From assembly GCF_001562415.1 (NCBI RefSeq), contig NZ_LOEE01000003.1, positions 56,458 to 120,457 of the forward strand: a stretch of DNA of 64,000 bases, written 5' to 3'. The notes below the pieces were generated by a model. The model was not told where the DNA came from, made no database searches, and saw only the letters and a program-made list of their open reading frames with translations. The translations under genes and the position numbers were made by a program. Numbering within the stretch: the stretch's first letter is position 1; every line of letters begins with the position of its first letter. This document shows positions 45,620 to 54,994 of the stretch, one piece after another. The DNA is from Thermotalea metallivorans. Lineage in GTDB: Bacteria; Bacillota; Clostridia; Peptostreptococcales; Thermotaleaceae.

Positions 45620-45916
45620 TTATTCCTCTTTTTCCGCCGTATTTAAAAAGTTCATAATCCGATCCAGTTTCTGTTGCTGCTCTTCATTTAGAAAATCTTT
45701 TATTTGTGTCAATGCTTCCATCTGCTTTCTATACTTTTCCCCATCCTTGCCTAACCGCATATGGAGCTGGGATAATTCCTCCATAATTTCTTCCTCACTT
45801 TTACCAGCATATTGATTGGACATTTCTTCCAACATTTTTAGTTGTTCCGGGTTTATATTCATACCTCCCATCATGCGCATCAGTCCTTGCAGTTTATTTT
45901 TATCTATACCTCCCAT
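45620..45916 (-). CDS. Small helical protein, Met/Gln/Glu-rich, unknown
   Basis: 98 residues, almost all predicted helix, with MGGIDKNKLQGLMRMMGGM at the start and FLNEEQQQKLDRIMNFLN near the end. It lies head-to-head with the 46069 gene, whose protein shares the same style (LSEENKAQIQNITHMLSMM). The family is not known to me, though similar pairs occur in Clostridia genomes with unknown role. ATG 45916 after GGAGGTGC. Confidence 0.65.
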   Translation of the reverse strand: MGGIDKNKLQGLMRMMGGMNINPEQLKMLEEMSNQYAGKSEEEIMEELSQLHMRLGKDGEKYRKQMEALTQIKDFLNEEQQQKLDRIMNFLNTAEKEE

Positions 45917-46068
45917 GATTGCACCTCCAAGTTTTATTGAATACTCATTTCAATGTATGCCTTCCTTTTCTAATTTATTACACGAAACTCTTGGAATTTT
46001 CCTGTAACCAATTCTTTGGGCCTGAATAGTATGGAATAAAGGTGCATTTTCATGTTAGGAGGCAAACT

Positions 46069-46785
46069 ATGAATGAGCTGATTCCTCTCAATACCCATGA
46101 AGTTTTATTGTCTAGAGAGCTCCCATTATCCATTGAAGAATTAGGAATAGCACAGTTATCCCCGGCAAACAACAGGAGATTGTTTTTGGTACTTATTCCT
46201 ATCGCTTTGCTTTTTTTTCTGAAAGACAAAGGCCCTGTTTTGGTGCCGAAACCAAGATTATCCACCCAAAGCTACAATCAAAAGCTTACTGCGTTAAAGC
46301 CGATGCCATCACCCATGAGCAATTTTGACGTTAACGCTATCGACAGACTCGCCCGGATATTGGAAGGAGTAAAAAAGGTTTCTTCTATTCAGGATTTAAG
46401 CAAAACGATAGCCAAAGCCAGAAATTCTTCCGGAAAATTCAATAAAGAAATTCTCCATGAAATGATTGCTTTGTTGGGTGATAATCTCAGCGAGGAAAAT
46501 AAAGCCCAGATACAAAATATAACCCATATGCTCTCCATGATGGATAAAATAAAAGATGTAAAAAAAGTTTTAGATTTGCAAAAACAGATGAAATCTGAAG
46601 GCGGTGGCGATGCCTCCATGCAGATTGATGCCATGATCGAAGCCATTAAACCCATGCTGCCCGAGGAGCAGGCAAAAAATATTGATCAATTTAAAAAAAT
46701 GGCACAAATGATGAAACTCATGGCCATGTTTGATACCGCTAAGGCCGGCAGTGATGCCGAGGACGAAGATAATGACAAAAAATAA
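46069..46785 (+). CDS. Helical membrane-associated protein, unknown
   Basis: 238 residues. A hydrophobic stretch (RLFLVLIPIALLFFL, about residues 38-53) may anchor it; the rest is helical, with Met-rich amphipathic helices (ITHMLSMMDKIKDVKKVLDL, MAQMMKLMAMFD) and an acidic tail (DAEDEDNDKK). AGGAGG precedes the ATG at 46069. Divergent from 45620-45916, with about 150 bases between the starts, so shared regulation is likely. Coiled-coil scaffold is a guess. Confidence 0.65.
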   Translation: MNELIPLNTHEVLLSRELPLSIEELGIAQLSPANNRRLFLVLIPIALLFFLKDKGPVLVPKPRLSTQSYNQKLTALKPMPSPMSNFDVNAIDRLARILEGVKKVSSIQDLSKTIAKARNSSGKFNKEILHEMIALLGDNLSEENKAQIQNITHMLSMMDKIKDVKKVLDLQKQMKSEGGGDASMQIDAMIEAIKPMLPEEQAKNIDQFKKMAQMMKLMAMFDTAKAGSDAEDEDNDKK

Positions 46786-46838
46786 AAATATATATCAGAT
46801 AAAGGTAAAGTTCTTGGCTTGGCCTGGGCGTGTACACA

Positions 46839-46945
46839 AACCCTTGAGATTTTCCTTTTTGCTCAGACCTGCGCCGCTTTTCTAAATAATCCACTAAGGA
46901 AAAAAGCGGCTTGCTGATTCACGACGAAGCCTAAATCTCAAGGGT
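46839..46945. repeat. Long-stem hairpin repeat, copy 1 (107 bp)
   Basis: Outer stem ACCCTTGAGATTT/AAATCTCAAGGGT, and inner stem GCCGCTTTT/AAAAGCGGC around an 'AAATAATCCACTAAGG' loop region. It lies between convergent genes (46785 stop and 46991 stop). Nearly the same sequence as copy 3 at 52970-53077, differing mostly in the left inner part of the outer arm. Not coding. Confidence 0.75.
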
Positions 46946-46990
46946 CCATTGCCTTTTCTATAGACGGAAGTAAAGTTTTTGGCTTCGCCT

Positions 46991-47713
46991 TTAGCGATAG
47001 AATAGTTTTCCAACCTCTTCTTCCGTTAATTCCCTATACTCACCCAAAGCCAAGGTTTCATCCAGCTTCAAATCTCCCATGGCAATCCTTTTCAGATAGA
47101 TAACTTTTTTGCCCATTGCTTCAAACATTCTTTTGACTTGATGAAATTTTCCCTCATAGATCGTCAATTCTATTTCAGAAACATCCTCACTTTTTAATAT
47201 GTTTAGCTCTGCTGGCAAGGTTTTATAGCCATCATCCAGCACAACACCCTCCTGAAAACGGATCACATCCTCCTCCGTCACTTTTCCCTGGATCATGGCA
47301 AAATAGGTTTTGGGAACGTGTTTTTTTGGGGAGAGTATTTCATGGGCAAACTTGCCGTCATTCGTCAAGATCAACAGCCCCTCCGTATCTTTATCCAGCC
47401 TGCCCACGGGAAATAAGTCAAAGACACGGTAGGATGCATCCACCAGATCCACCACCGTTTCCACCTGTGGATCAAAGCTGGCAGAAATAACCCCCTGGGG
47501 TTTGTTCATCATGATATATACCGTATCTCGATAACAAATGGTCTCCCCATTGATCTCAATTTCATCTTGATAGGGATCTACATGGATACTGCCGTCCTTC
47601 ACAACAGTACCGTTCACCCTGACGGAGTTCTTTTTGATAAATCCTTTGATTTCTTTTCTTGTCCCATAGCCTATATGACTCAAGATTTTATCCAGTCGCT
47701 GTGTTTTGGCCAT
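46991..47713 (-). CDS. RsuA-family pseudouridine synthase (RluB/RsuA type)
   Basis: 240 aa. N-terminal S4 domain (RLDKILSHIGYGTRKEIKGF), then the RsuA core with RPVGRLDKDTEGL-like text: here VGRLDKDTEGLLILTNDGKF with the catalytic Asp, and EGKFHQVKRMFEAMG. Modifies 16S or 23S rRNA. ATG 47713 after AGGAGGATTTC. It starts 11 bases beyond the stop of the 47724 gene, so the two rRNA enzymes are an operon. Confidence 0.92.
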   Translation of the reverse strand: MAKTQRLDKILSHIGYGTRKEIKGFIKKNSVRVNGTVVKDGSIHVDPYQDEIEINGETICYRDTVYIMMNKPQGVISASFDPQVETVVDLVDASYRVFDLFPVGRLDKDTEGLLILTNDGKFAHEILSPKKHVPKTYFAMIQGKVTEEDVIRFQEGVVLDDGYKTLPAELNILKSEDVSEIELTIYEGKFHQVKRMFEAMGKKVIYLKRIAMGDLKLDETLALGEYRELTEEEVGKLFYR

Positions 47714-47723
47714 TGAAATCCTC

Positions 47724-49091
47724 CTAATCCACCCATCGCCAAGCAGGGGGGTAATAATTTTTTAACATGCTTCCCGTTTGTTTCGCCCATCCCACAGGAA
47801 AATTCTCTACGCATACCAGGGTCCAACCCTTTTCTCCATCCACATCCAAGGTCTCACCTTTTAAATACTTTATCATATAGGGATCATGGGGCTGAAAATG
47901 AATCCTTCTTTTGGCATCTTTCCAGGATAATCCCATGGCCATTGCTTGACTCGGCTCAAACCGATCTTTCTTCAATGTTCCAAGAAACCATCCGGACCTT
48001 AATACTTTTAAGCCTTTGAGCACAGGCAATTCCTTTGGCACCATGTACAACTGGTCATGATGGATCTCAAAGGGACCGGTAAATTGTATATGTAAATTTT
48101 CTTCCACAAAATCCTGAAATACCTTTGGCATCTTTTCTGCTGCCTCGTTGGCAGCGAATACGGTTTCTTCTTTCCATCCCATCTCCTTGTCCTTCCTCAA
48201 CCAGGCCAAGAAATGGCCTTCCCCTTCTACCTTATGGGGCCATAGCCTTGCACAGCCTCTGAGATCCTCTTTCCCCAAAACCCATTCAGGCCTTCCTTGA
48301 GCAAAACCGTACTCCTTGGGAATTTCTTGAATTCTATAATAGGGATGATCTGTTGTGAAGGCCTCGATAATTCCCTCGTTTTCCTCCGGTGCAAAGGTGC
48401 ATGTGGAATATAAAATCTCTCCCCTTTGTTTCAGCATCCCGTCGATACAATGAACTATCTGTTTCTGCATGGCGACATAGGGCTCTATCCCTTGTTTTTC
48501 CCAGATTTTTATCATTTTTTCATCCTTCCGGAACATTCCTTCCCCGGAGCAGGGTGCATCCACCAGAATCTTATCGAAAAATTCTGGAAAATACCTCCCT
48601 AATTTTTCAGGACTTTCATTGGTAACGATAGCATTTTTGATCCCATACAGTTCGATATTTTTAATCAATGCCTTTACTCTTTGCAGATGAATATCATTGG
48701 CAACCAATATACCCTTTCCCATGAGCTTTGCAGCGATTTGCACCGTTTTTCCCCCAGGAGCAGCACAGAGATCCAAAACTTTTTCCCCTGGTTTTATTTC
48801 CAAAACCGATGCAGGAGCCATAGCGCTGGGTTCCTGTATGTAATAAAGACCTGCATGATAATAGGGATGTTTTGCCGGTCTTTCCCCTGCCTCAAAGTAG
48901 AAACCGTCCTTTGTCCATGGAATCCTTCTGACAGGAAAAGGAGATATCTTCTGAAAATCCTCTACGGATATTTTGAGTGTGTTTACCCGCAACCCTTGAA
49001 ATTTCGATGTATCATAAGATTGTACAAAGGTTTCAAATTCATTTCCCAACAATTCCTTCATTCTTTTTAAAAATCTTTCTGGCAACTGCAT
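47724..49091 (-). CDS. rRNA m5C methyltransferase, NOL1/NOP2/sun (RsmF-like)
   Basis: 455 aa. SAM-binding VLDLCAAPGGKTVQIAAKLMG, motif IV DAPCSGEGMFRKDEKM and motif VI STCTFAPEENEGII, each with its key cysteine. The C-terminal extension with GHFLAWLRKD and a PUA-like part is that of RsmF (YebU) type enzymes. Methylates cytosine in 16S rRNA; exact site inferred only. AAAGGAGAACC precedes ATG 49091. Confidence 0.9.
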   Translation of the reverse strand: MQLPERFLKRMKELLGNEFETFVQSYDTSKFQGLRVNTLKISVEDFQKISPFPVRRIPWTKDGFYFEAGERPAKHPYYHAGLYYIQEPSAMAPASVLEIKPGEKVLDLCAAPGGKTVQIAAKLMGKGILVANDIHLQRVKALIKNIELYGIKNAIVTNESPEKLGRYFPEFFDKILVDAPCSGEGMFRKDEKMIKIWEKQGIEPYVAMQKQIVHCIDGMLKQRGEILYSTCTFAPEENEGIIEAFTTDHPYYRIQEIPKEYGFAQGRPEWVLGKEDLRGCARLWPHKVEGEGHFLAWLRKDKEMGWKEETVFAANEAAEKMPKVFQDFVEENLHIQFTGPFEIHHDQLYMVPKELPVLKGLKVLRSGWFLGTLKKDRFEPSQAMAMGLSWKDAKRRIHFQPHDPYMIKYLKGETLDVDGEKGWTLVCVENFPVGWAKQTGSMLKNYYPPAWRWVD

Positions 49092-49172
49092 AATGGTTCT
49101 CCTTTAGACCTGTTTTTACTAGCATATCCCTTATGGGCACATAATTATACCCACCGTAGTGGTGGGTTTCAT

Positions 49173-49688
49173 TCATCTCTTTCTCAATCGAATTCTCTTG
49201 CTGACCATGGCATAGGACAGCAAAAGCATAGTTATCAGAACAAAGGGCAGGCTGGTGGTATATCTTGTGGAATAGAGGGACATGAGGGCAACCAATCCTC
49301 CGCAAATCGTAATCGGTACTCCCATATAAACACCGTCAAATTCTACAATATTATACCTTGCCAATCTGAAAGCACCGCACAAAGCAAAGATCAAGGTAAT
49401 AATAATCCCTATTGCTCCCGTCCCCATCAAATTCAGATGCCACATCAAAATTGCCGGTGCAACACCGAAAGAAATAAGATCGCACAGAGAATCCAATTCC
49501 TTCCCAAAATCACTTTCTGCATTTAATATTCTGGCCAAATGTCCATCCATCCGATCTAAAAAGCCGGCAAAAATGATAAGCCATGCAGATGTTCCATATT
49601 GATCATAGAAAATAGCAATAATTGCAAGGATACCTAAGGTTAAATTCAAAAAAGTAAATAGATTTGGTATTTGATTCTTATATTTCAT
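49173..49688 (-). CDS. pssA: CDP-diacylglycerol--serine O-phosphatidyltransferase
   Basis: Makes phosphatidylserine at the membrane. The CDP-alcohol phosphotransferase motif is visible: D-G-x2-A-R-x8-G-x3-D-x3-D in MDGHLARILNAESDFGKE, LDSLCD. About five membrane helices. 171 aa is typical for the Bacillus-type enzyme. ATG 49688 follows a perfect GGAGGTGAT site. Next to rRNA methylase on the same strand (81-base gap). Confidence 0.92.
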   Translation of the reverse strand: MKYKNQIPNLFTFLNLTLGILAIIAIFYDQYGTSAWLIIFAGFLDRMDGHLARILNAESDFGKELDSLCDLISFGVAPAILMWHLNLMGTGAIGIIITLIFALCGAFRLARYNIVEFDGVYMGVPITICGGLVALMSLYSTRYTTSLPFVLITMLLLSYAMVSKRIRLRKR

Positions 49689-49866
49689 CTGGAATCACCT
49701 CCGTCTTTGTCGGCTTCTTTAAATTTGTCCGTATATTTTCCCACACAAATCATGAAAATATATCATGGAAGCACCATGCCTTCTATAATTTTTCTATATA
49801 TTCATTTTACATTAAATTTTTGTTAATTCCTAGTTATTTTTTATGGTATTTTTAATTTTGTTGTTG

Positions 49867-49872
49867 TATAAT
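49867..49872 (+). promoter_or_regulatory. Possible -10 box of fba
   Basis: Perfect TATAAT about 73 bases before the fba ATG. No clear -35 at 17 bases. Confidence 0.35.
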
Positions 49873-49944
49873 TACTTTGAAAATGGAGTACATAAAAAAA
49901 TACAATCCAAAAAAATTTTATCCTAATGCATAGGAGGTTTTCGC

Positions 49945-50874
49945 ATGTCATTGGTTACATCTACAGAAATGTTTAAAAAAGCTGCTGCAGGAGGCTATGC
50001 CATAGGTGCTTTCAATGTGAATAATATGGAAATTATTCAAGGAATTGTCGAGGCTGCAAAGGAAGAGAAATCCCCCATCATCCTGCAGGTATCCGCAGGT
50101 GCCAGAAAATATGCAAGTCCCGTCTATCTTCGCAAACTGGTGGAGGCAGCTGTAGAAGACAGCGGACTGGATATCGTACTGCACTTGGACCACGGTGAAG
50201 ATTTTGAAATCTGCAAAATGTGCATTGACGACGGTTTTACTTCTGTAATGATCGACGGTTCCAAATATCCTTTTGAAGAAAATATTGCCCTGACAAAAAA
50301 AGTAGTAGAATATGCCCATGAAAGAGGGGTCGTTGTAGAAGCAGAATTAGGAAAACTTGCCGGCATTGAAGACAATATCCGGGTCAGCGAAAAAGATGCC
50401 ACTTTTACAGATCCAGATCAAGCGGCAGAATTTGTAGCGAGAACAGGAGTTGATTCCTTGGCCGTAGCCATCGGCACCAGCCATGGGGCTTACAAGTTTA
50501 AAGGAGAGCCGAAATTAGACTTTGAACGCTTGGAAAAGATTACAAAACTGATCCCCAATACACCCCTTGTATTGCACGGAGCATCCACCGTTCTTCCAGA
50601 ATTTGTAGAGCTGTGCAATCGATATGGGGGAGATATCCCCGGAGCCCAAGGTGTTCCTGAGGATATGATCCGTCAAGCAGCAAAGCTAGGCGTTTGCAAG
50701 GTAAATATTGATACAGATTTAAGGCTTGCCATGACTGCTGCCATTAGAAAATTCCTTGTAGAAAATCCAAAGGAATTTGACCCGAGAAAATATTTAGGTC
50801 CTGCCAGAACAGCCATCAAAGAAATGGTAAAACATAAGATCCGAAATGTTTTAGGTTCAAGCAATACATTATAA
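49945..50874 (+). CDS. fba: Class II fructose-1,6-bisphosphate aldolase
   Basis: Zinc aldolase of glycolysis and gluconeogenesis. Zinc ligands: VLHLDHGED, EAELGKLAG, IGTSHGAYKFKG, and LVLHGASTV. 309 aa, normal. AGGAGG precedes ATG 49945. Located in a region where the neighbours face the other way, so probably its own unit with the Nudix gene downstream. Confidence 0.95.
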   Translation: MSLVTSTEMFKKAAAGGYAIGAFNVNNMEIIQGIVEAAKEEKSPIILQVSAGARKYASPVYLRKLVEAAVEDSGLDIVLHLDHGEDFEICKMCIDDGFTSVMIDGSKYPFEENIALTKKVVEYAHERGVVVEAELGKLAGIEDNIRVSEKDATFTDPDQAAEFVARTGVDSLAVAIGTSHGAYKFKGEPKLDFERLEKITKLIPNTPLVLHGASTVLPEFVELCNRYGGDIPGAQGVPEDMIRQAAKLGVCKVNIDTDLRLAMTAAIRKFLVENPKEFDPRKYLGPARTAIKEMVKHKIRNVLGSSNTL

Positions 50875-50908
50875 CAACCAATAAGGGAAGATCGCAATAA
50901 AGGTCGTG

Positions 50909-50934
50909 ATAGCCAGGAAGACTCCTGGCTATTG
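50909..50934 (+). terminator. Hairpin after fba
   Basis: Stem ATAGCCAGGA/TCCTGGCTAT, loop AGAC. The T tract is poor (TGTACC), so it may be an attenuator between fba and the Nudix gene. Confidence 0.5.
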
Positions 50935-50955
50935 TACCTATAGGAGGAGCTAATC

Positions 50956-51333
50956 GTGAAAATTGCAGCTATGGGAATCGTTGTTAAGGATCATCAGGTG
51001 CTGTTGGTAAATAGAAAATGGTATCCAAAGCTTTGGAGCCCGCCGGGAGGATTTGTGGATGCTGGTGAAACCGTAGAACAGGCAGTTTATAGGGAAGTTT
51101 GGGAAGAAACCGGCGTCGTCTGTAAAGTAATGGGAAAAATTCATGAACTTGTCTATGAGGATTCCCATGTTATCATCTATGCCTGTTTATACCTGTCAGG
51201 AGAACTTCAATGCAGTTTTGAAAGTTTTGAAGTCCGATGGTTTGAAATTGACTGTTTGCCCAGCCCCCTTTCCCCGGATATCGCCGTCTTTGAAAAGGCC
51301 CTTCGTACAATACAGGATATAGCAAATCCATAA
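50956..51333 (+). CDS. Nudix hydrolase
   Basis: 125 aa. The Nudix box G-x5-E-x7-R-E-U-x-E-E-x-G-U is complete in GGFVDAGETVEQAVYREV followed by WEETGV. Hydrolyses a nucleoside diphosphate-linked substrate. Start ATG 50956 after TAGGAGGAGC (GTG at 50956 region). The exact substrate, for example ADP-ribose or oxidised nucleotide, is not known. Confidence 0.9.
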   Translation: MKIAAMGIVVKDHQVLLVNRKWYPKLWSPPGGFVDAGETVEQAVYREVWEETGVVCKVMGKIHELVYEDSHVIIYACLYLSGELQCSFESFEVRWFEIDCLPSPLSPDIAVFEKALRTIQDIANP

Positions 51334-51428
51334 AGAAAAGGAAGCCCTGCACCGCTTTTCTGAATAAAAGAATAAGGAAAAAAGCGGCTTGCTGATTGGC
51401 GATGAAGCCAAAATTTCGAGGATTCCAG
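51325..51428. repeat. Long-stem hairpin repeat, copy 2 (degraded)
   Basis: Contains CCGCTTTTCT and GGAAAAAAGCGGCTTGCTGATTGGC, then GATGAAGCC; these match copies 1 and 3, but the left outer arm is shortened and diverged. It lies between the convergent Nudix and MATE genes. Confidence 0.6.
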
Positions 51429-51532
51429 AGCATTCTATTGCTTTGTCCTCAGTGTGAAGGAAGGCCTCCATGGAGGGCTCCTTTTCTTTATGAACCCCAA
51501 TATTTACCCATCTTATTTTTATATTTTCTCCA

Positions 51533-52870
51533 CTAATGAATTTCAAGGGTTTTCCATTTCTCTTTTCTGTATCTTAAAAGCATGAGGACAGCTTCCAAAA
51601 TGAATTGAAGGGCCGTTGCAATCCATATATAAACCACATTCAGCTTCCAAACAAAAACAATCAGAAAAATCAAAGGAAGCCTTACCCCAAGATTGGTGGC
51701 CAAGGATATATGAAAAGGTCCCTTGGTATCTCCTGCTCCCTTTAATGCCCCTGAAATAACCATGGCAATAGCAATAGGAATCTGTTCCAAGGCACCAATG
51801 CGGATACATTGGGCCGCCAAAAGCAAAGTTTCACGATCCGTCGTAAATAAAGCCATGATATGCTGAGGAATCAAAAGAAATATAAGGGCAACGGTTCCCA
51901 TAAAAATCATGGCATAATTCATTGCCTTCATGGTACTTCGGCGGGCAACATCCACATTTTTTGCTCCCAGATTCTGTCCCATCAAAGTAGTTGCAGCAAT
52001 GGCAAAACCATATCCCGGCATGAAGGAAACGGATTCTGCCGCAATGGCCACAGCATTTGCAGCAAAGCTGACTTTCCCCAATTGGGCAATCCAAAAGGAG
52101 GACAGTAGACGACTGCCGTCATTCATAGCCATTTCAAACGCCGCAGGTAAGCTCAAACGGAACAGTTTGGACAGAATCTCCCGGTCTATTCGAAATAAAT
52201 CTTTTAGATGTACCTTGATACCACCCTTTCCTGAAAATAAATAGTATAACGATATCACTGCTCCCAGTACTTGGGCCAGACCTGTAGCAATGGCTGCACC
52301 TTTTACTCCCAGTTGAGGAAAACCCCACTTTCCAAAAATGAGTACATAATCTCCTATAATATTCAATCCATTGGCAAAAAAAGCAGCCTTCAACGGTACT
52401 ACCGTATTCCCTGCCCCCCTTAGTATCCCATTGCTGACGCCTAGGGGTATCAGCACAAATCCCCCGATCAATACATATCGCAAATAAGTGCTGCCAAGGA
52501 CAATCAACTCTGGATCATCCACAACACACTGAAAGATTTCCTTGGCAAATATCATTCCCGTCAAGGCCAGCAAGGTACTGATGATCATGCCCACACCCAG
52601 GGCTTGGCCACCTACCTTCTCTGCCCTTCCATAATCTTCAGCTCCCACATTTCTAGCCACCATGGCCGTAGCACCAATTCCCACGGAACCGAAAACAGCC
52701 ATGGTAATAAACATCATTTGGGCCCCTAGGGTAACGGCTGAAATTGATGCCGGATTCAATCTGCCTACCATCGCCGTATCCACTGTCCATACCAGGGTAT
52801 GCAACGTCATTTCCAGTATGGCGGGCCATGCCAATCTAAAAATGCTTTTTCTGATTTCTGCTGTATCCAT
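51533..52870 (-). CDS. MATE family efflux transporter
   Basis: Multidrug/cation antiporter. About 445 aa, two bundles of six membrane helices; motifs include TLVWTVDTAMVGRLNP in the first helices and GYGFAIAATTLMGQNLGAK in the second half. ATG 52870 chosen for the AAGGGGTGGG upstream; the frame begins 10 codons earlier. Coupling ion and substrate unknown. Confidence 0.92.
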   Translation of the reverse strand: MDTAEIRKSIFRLAWPAILEMTLHTLVWTVDTAMVGRLNPASISAVTLGAQMMFITMAVFGSVGIGATAMVARNVGAEDYGRAEKVGGQALGVGMIISTLLALTGMIFAKEIFQCVVDDPELIVLGSTYLRYVLIGGFVLIPLGVSNGILRGAGNTVVPLKAAFFANGLNIIGDYVLIFGKWGFPQLGVKGAAIATGLAQVLGAVISLYYLFSGKGGIKVHLKDLFRIDREILSKLFRLSLPAAFEMAMNDGSRLLSSFWIAQLGKVSFAANAVAIAAESVSFMPGYGFAIAATTLMGQNLGAKNVDVARRSTMKAMNYAMIFMGTVALIFLLIPQHIMALFTTDRETLLLAAQCIRIGALEQIPIAIAMVISGALKGAGDTKGPFHISLATNLGVRLPLIFLIVFVWKLNVVYIWIATALQFILEAVLMLLRYRKEKWKTLEIH

Positions 52871-52969
52871 GAATTCCCACCCCTTTTCTATCTCGTCCAT
52901 CCATTATCCCCTGAAGCTTCCCTGTGTAAGGATATCTAGGAGAATTCCTCCTAGCTTAGCTTGTAGACA

Positions 52970-53077
52970 AACCCTTGAAATTTGGCTTCCTGCTCAGACC
53001 TGCGCCGCTTTTCTAAATAATCCACTAAGGAAAAAAGCGGCTTGCTGATTCGCGACGAAGCCTAAATCTCAAGGGTT
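52970..53077. repeat. Long-stem hairpin repeat, copy 3 (108 bp)
   Basis: Outer stem pairs AACCCTTGAAATTTGGCTTC with GAAGCCTAAATCTCAAGGGTT with one mismatch and one bulge. Inner stem GCCGCTTTT/AAAAGCGGC as in copy 1. Between the ppiB end and MATE start, both on the minus strand. Flanked by similar CTCCTAGCT strings at about 52948 and 53125. Confidence 0.75.
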
Positions 53078-53130
53078 CTTACTTGTCCCGTTACTTTTTC
53101 TGCAGACTGAGCTAGAAGACTTCCTCCTAG

Positions 53131-53649
53131 CTATAGTGTTTGAGGCTCTTCATATGCCTGCCCGAACAATTCCACTCTCACCTTTTCTATCCTTTGATCT
53201 TCTAGGGGTCTATCACGGAAATCCGTTCTCACATTGGCAATTCTATCTACTTCTTCCATCCCCTCGATCACTTTTCCGAAGGCCGCATACTGCCCGTCCA
53301 GATGAGGGGCATTTTCATGCATAATAAAGAACTGTGATCCTGCAGAATCAGGATGTGCAGCCCTGGCCATGGAAATTACTCCTCGGGTATGCTTTAAATG
53401 ATTCTGAAAGCCATTTCCGGAAAATTCTCCCCTTATCGTATAGCCGGGTCCCCCTATGCCTATGCCTTGGGGACATCCGCCTTGGATCATAAATCCGTGG
53501 ATTACCCTGTGAAAGATTAAACCGTCGTAAAATCCTTTTTGTGCCAAAGAAATAAAATTATTTACTGTATTGGGAGCGATTTCAGGATATAGCTCTGCCT
53601 TTATTTCATTCCCGTTCTCCATGGTGATCGTTACAATTGGATTGCTCAT
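53131..53649 (-). CDS. ppiB: Peptidyl-prolyl cis-trans isomerase (cyclophilin)
   Basis: About 172 aa cyclophilin. Shows YPEIAPNTVNNFISL, the active-site FHRVIHGFMIQGG, GGPGYTIRGEF and SQFFIMHENAPHLDG. Protein folding helper in the cytoplasm. ATG 53649 is used because AAAGGA precedes it at 8-9 bases; an ATG 3 codons upstream sits in that site. Confidence 0.93.
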   Translation of the reverse strand: MSNPIVTITMENGNEIKAELYPEIAPNTVNNFISLAQKGFYDGLIFHRVIHGFMIQGGCPQGIGIGGPGYTIRGEFSGNGFQNHLKHTRGVISMARAAHPDSAGSQFFIMHENAPHLDGQYAAFGKVIEGMEEVDRIANVRTDFRDRPLEDQRIEKVRVELFGQAYEEPQTL

Positions 53650-53752
53650 TTTTTTCATCCTTTCTCTCTCGAATTATGTCTTCTATTCATTTTTACTATA
53701 TTTTCATTCTTTATGCAACAGAAGATTGATAGACATAGGTAATGTCTCAAGC

Positions 53753-54994
53753 CTACATGATCTTGTGTTTCTCAAAATACCCTTTTGTTTTCCATAGGGC
53801 ATCCCGCATAAATACCATCATAAAAAGAATTGTTCCTACAAAATACATGAACACGGTAAAGTAATAGGGTGTATGATAAGTAAATCTTTCCATGAGCATA
53901 CCGCCCAAAAAAACTCCGACTCCCCTTAAAATATTATTAGATAAAGCCAAAAAACTGCTAAAGGCAGCACGACAGTCCTTTTCTACCAGGTTCATGGAAA
54001 GCTCCTGCAAAACAGGTTGGGCCATATTCATTAGGGAAGATCTCATAAAAAATGAAAGGGTCACCAAGATCAATCCCTGGGGAAAGGCGATAGACAACAG
54101 AAAGGGAATAGACAATATCTGGCAAAGAACTACAACTTGGGGCTTTCCCAGCTTTTTCACTAAAAGGGGGATCAGCATGCCTCCAATGACCGTTCCCAGC
54201 TGGGAAAAGGATAGGATGCCACCCACTACCCCATCATCAATATGAAGAGAATATTTCAGATATACGCTGAAAAAAGGCACCACCATTCCTGCTCCCAATC
54301 CTATCAAAGCATTATACACCAGATATAATACTACCACAGGCTGACACATCATTTTTTTGAAATCGGAAAGGAGGTCGCTGCCTTCATAGGATGCAACTGT
54401 ACTTTCTTCAATTTTAAGGAGGGGATATATTCCTGTTAGAGCAAGGAGGCTGCAGCCAATCAAAATCAACTGGGTAGCCTTGGCATTGTCCATAAATAAT
54501 TTGAGATAATCCGATACATACCCTGTTGCAAAATTGCCCAACATCATGGCAATATTTTTGAGAACAAAGTTTAGGCTAAATAGGGACATCCTTTCCATAG
54601 GAGTGCTGTTATCCGTAAGAAAAGGAGGTTCCCCTGTAAACTGCACACTAAAACCGAACCCGTATAATATAGCAAAGAATACCACCAGGATCTCTTGATT
54701 TGTTCCTGCCTGCCCCAATCCCCCTATGGCAATCAGCAGTAGAGACCCGATGAAACTTTTCTTGCTGCCTATCCGATTCAATAACCATGCGGAAGGTATG
54801 GAGCCTATACCCATGGCAACCATCTGCATCGATAAAATCATGCCGACAAAGGACTCGGCATAATGCTTTTCTTTAAAATATATACCTAATAAAATGCTAA
54901 AAGCACTCATTGTAAAAAAAGATACAAAGCCGTTCAATAGATAGAACCTGGCGTTGCGGGTATATCGATTCACATATGTTTTCAGCCGTCCCAT
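53753..54994 (-). CDS. MFS transporter
   Basis: About 413 aa with 12 predicted membrane helices; a MFS-type loop is GSIPSAWLLNRIGSKKSFIG between helices 2 and 3. Start at 54994 fits the GGGAGGC upstream; the frame is open 21 codons further. Subfamily and substrate not clear. Confidence 0.88.
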   Translation of the reverse strand: MGRLKTYVNRYTRNARFYLLNGFVSFFTMSAFSILLGIYFKEKHYAESFVGMILSMQMVAMGIGSIPSAWLLNRIGSKKSFIGSLLLIAIGGLGQAGTNQEILVVFFAILYGFGFSVQFTGEPPFLTDNSTPMERMSLFSLNFVLKNIAMMLGNFATGYVSDYLKLFMDNAKATQLILIGCSLLALTGIYPLLKIEESTVASYEGSDLLSDFKKMMCQPVVVLYLVYNALIGLGAGMVVPFFSVYLKYSLHIDDGVVGGILSFSQLGTVIGGMLIPLLVKKLGKPQVVVLCQILSIPFLLSIAFPQGLILVTLSFFMRSSLMNMAQPVLQELSMNLVEKDCRAAFSSFLALSNNILRGVGVFLGGMLMERFTYHTPYYFTVFMYFVGTILFMMVFMRDALWKTKGYFEKHKIM

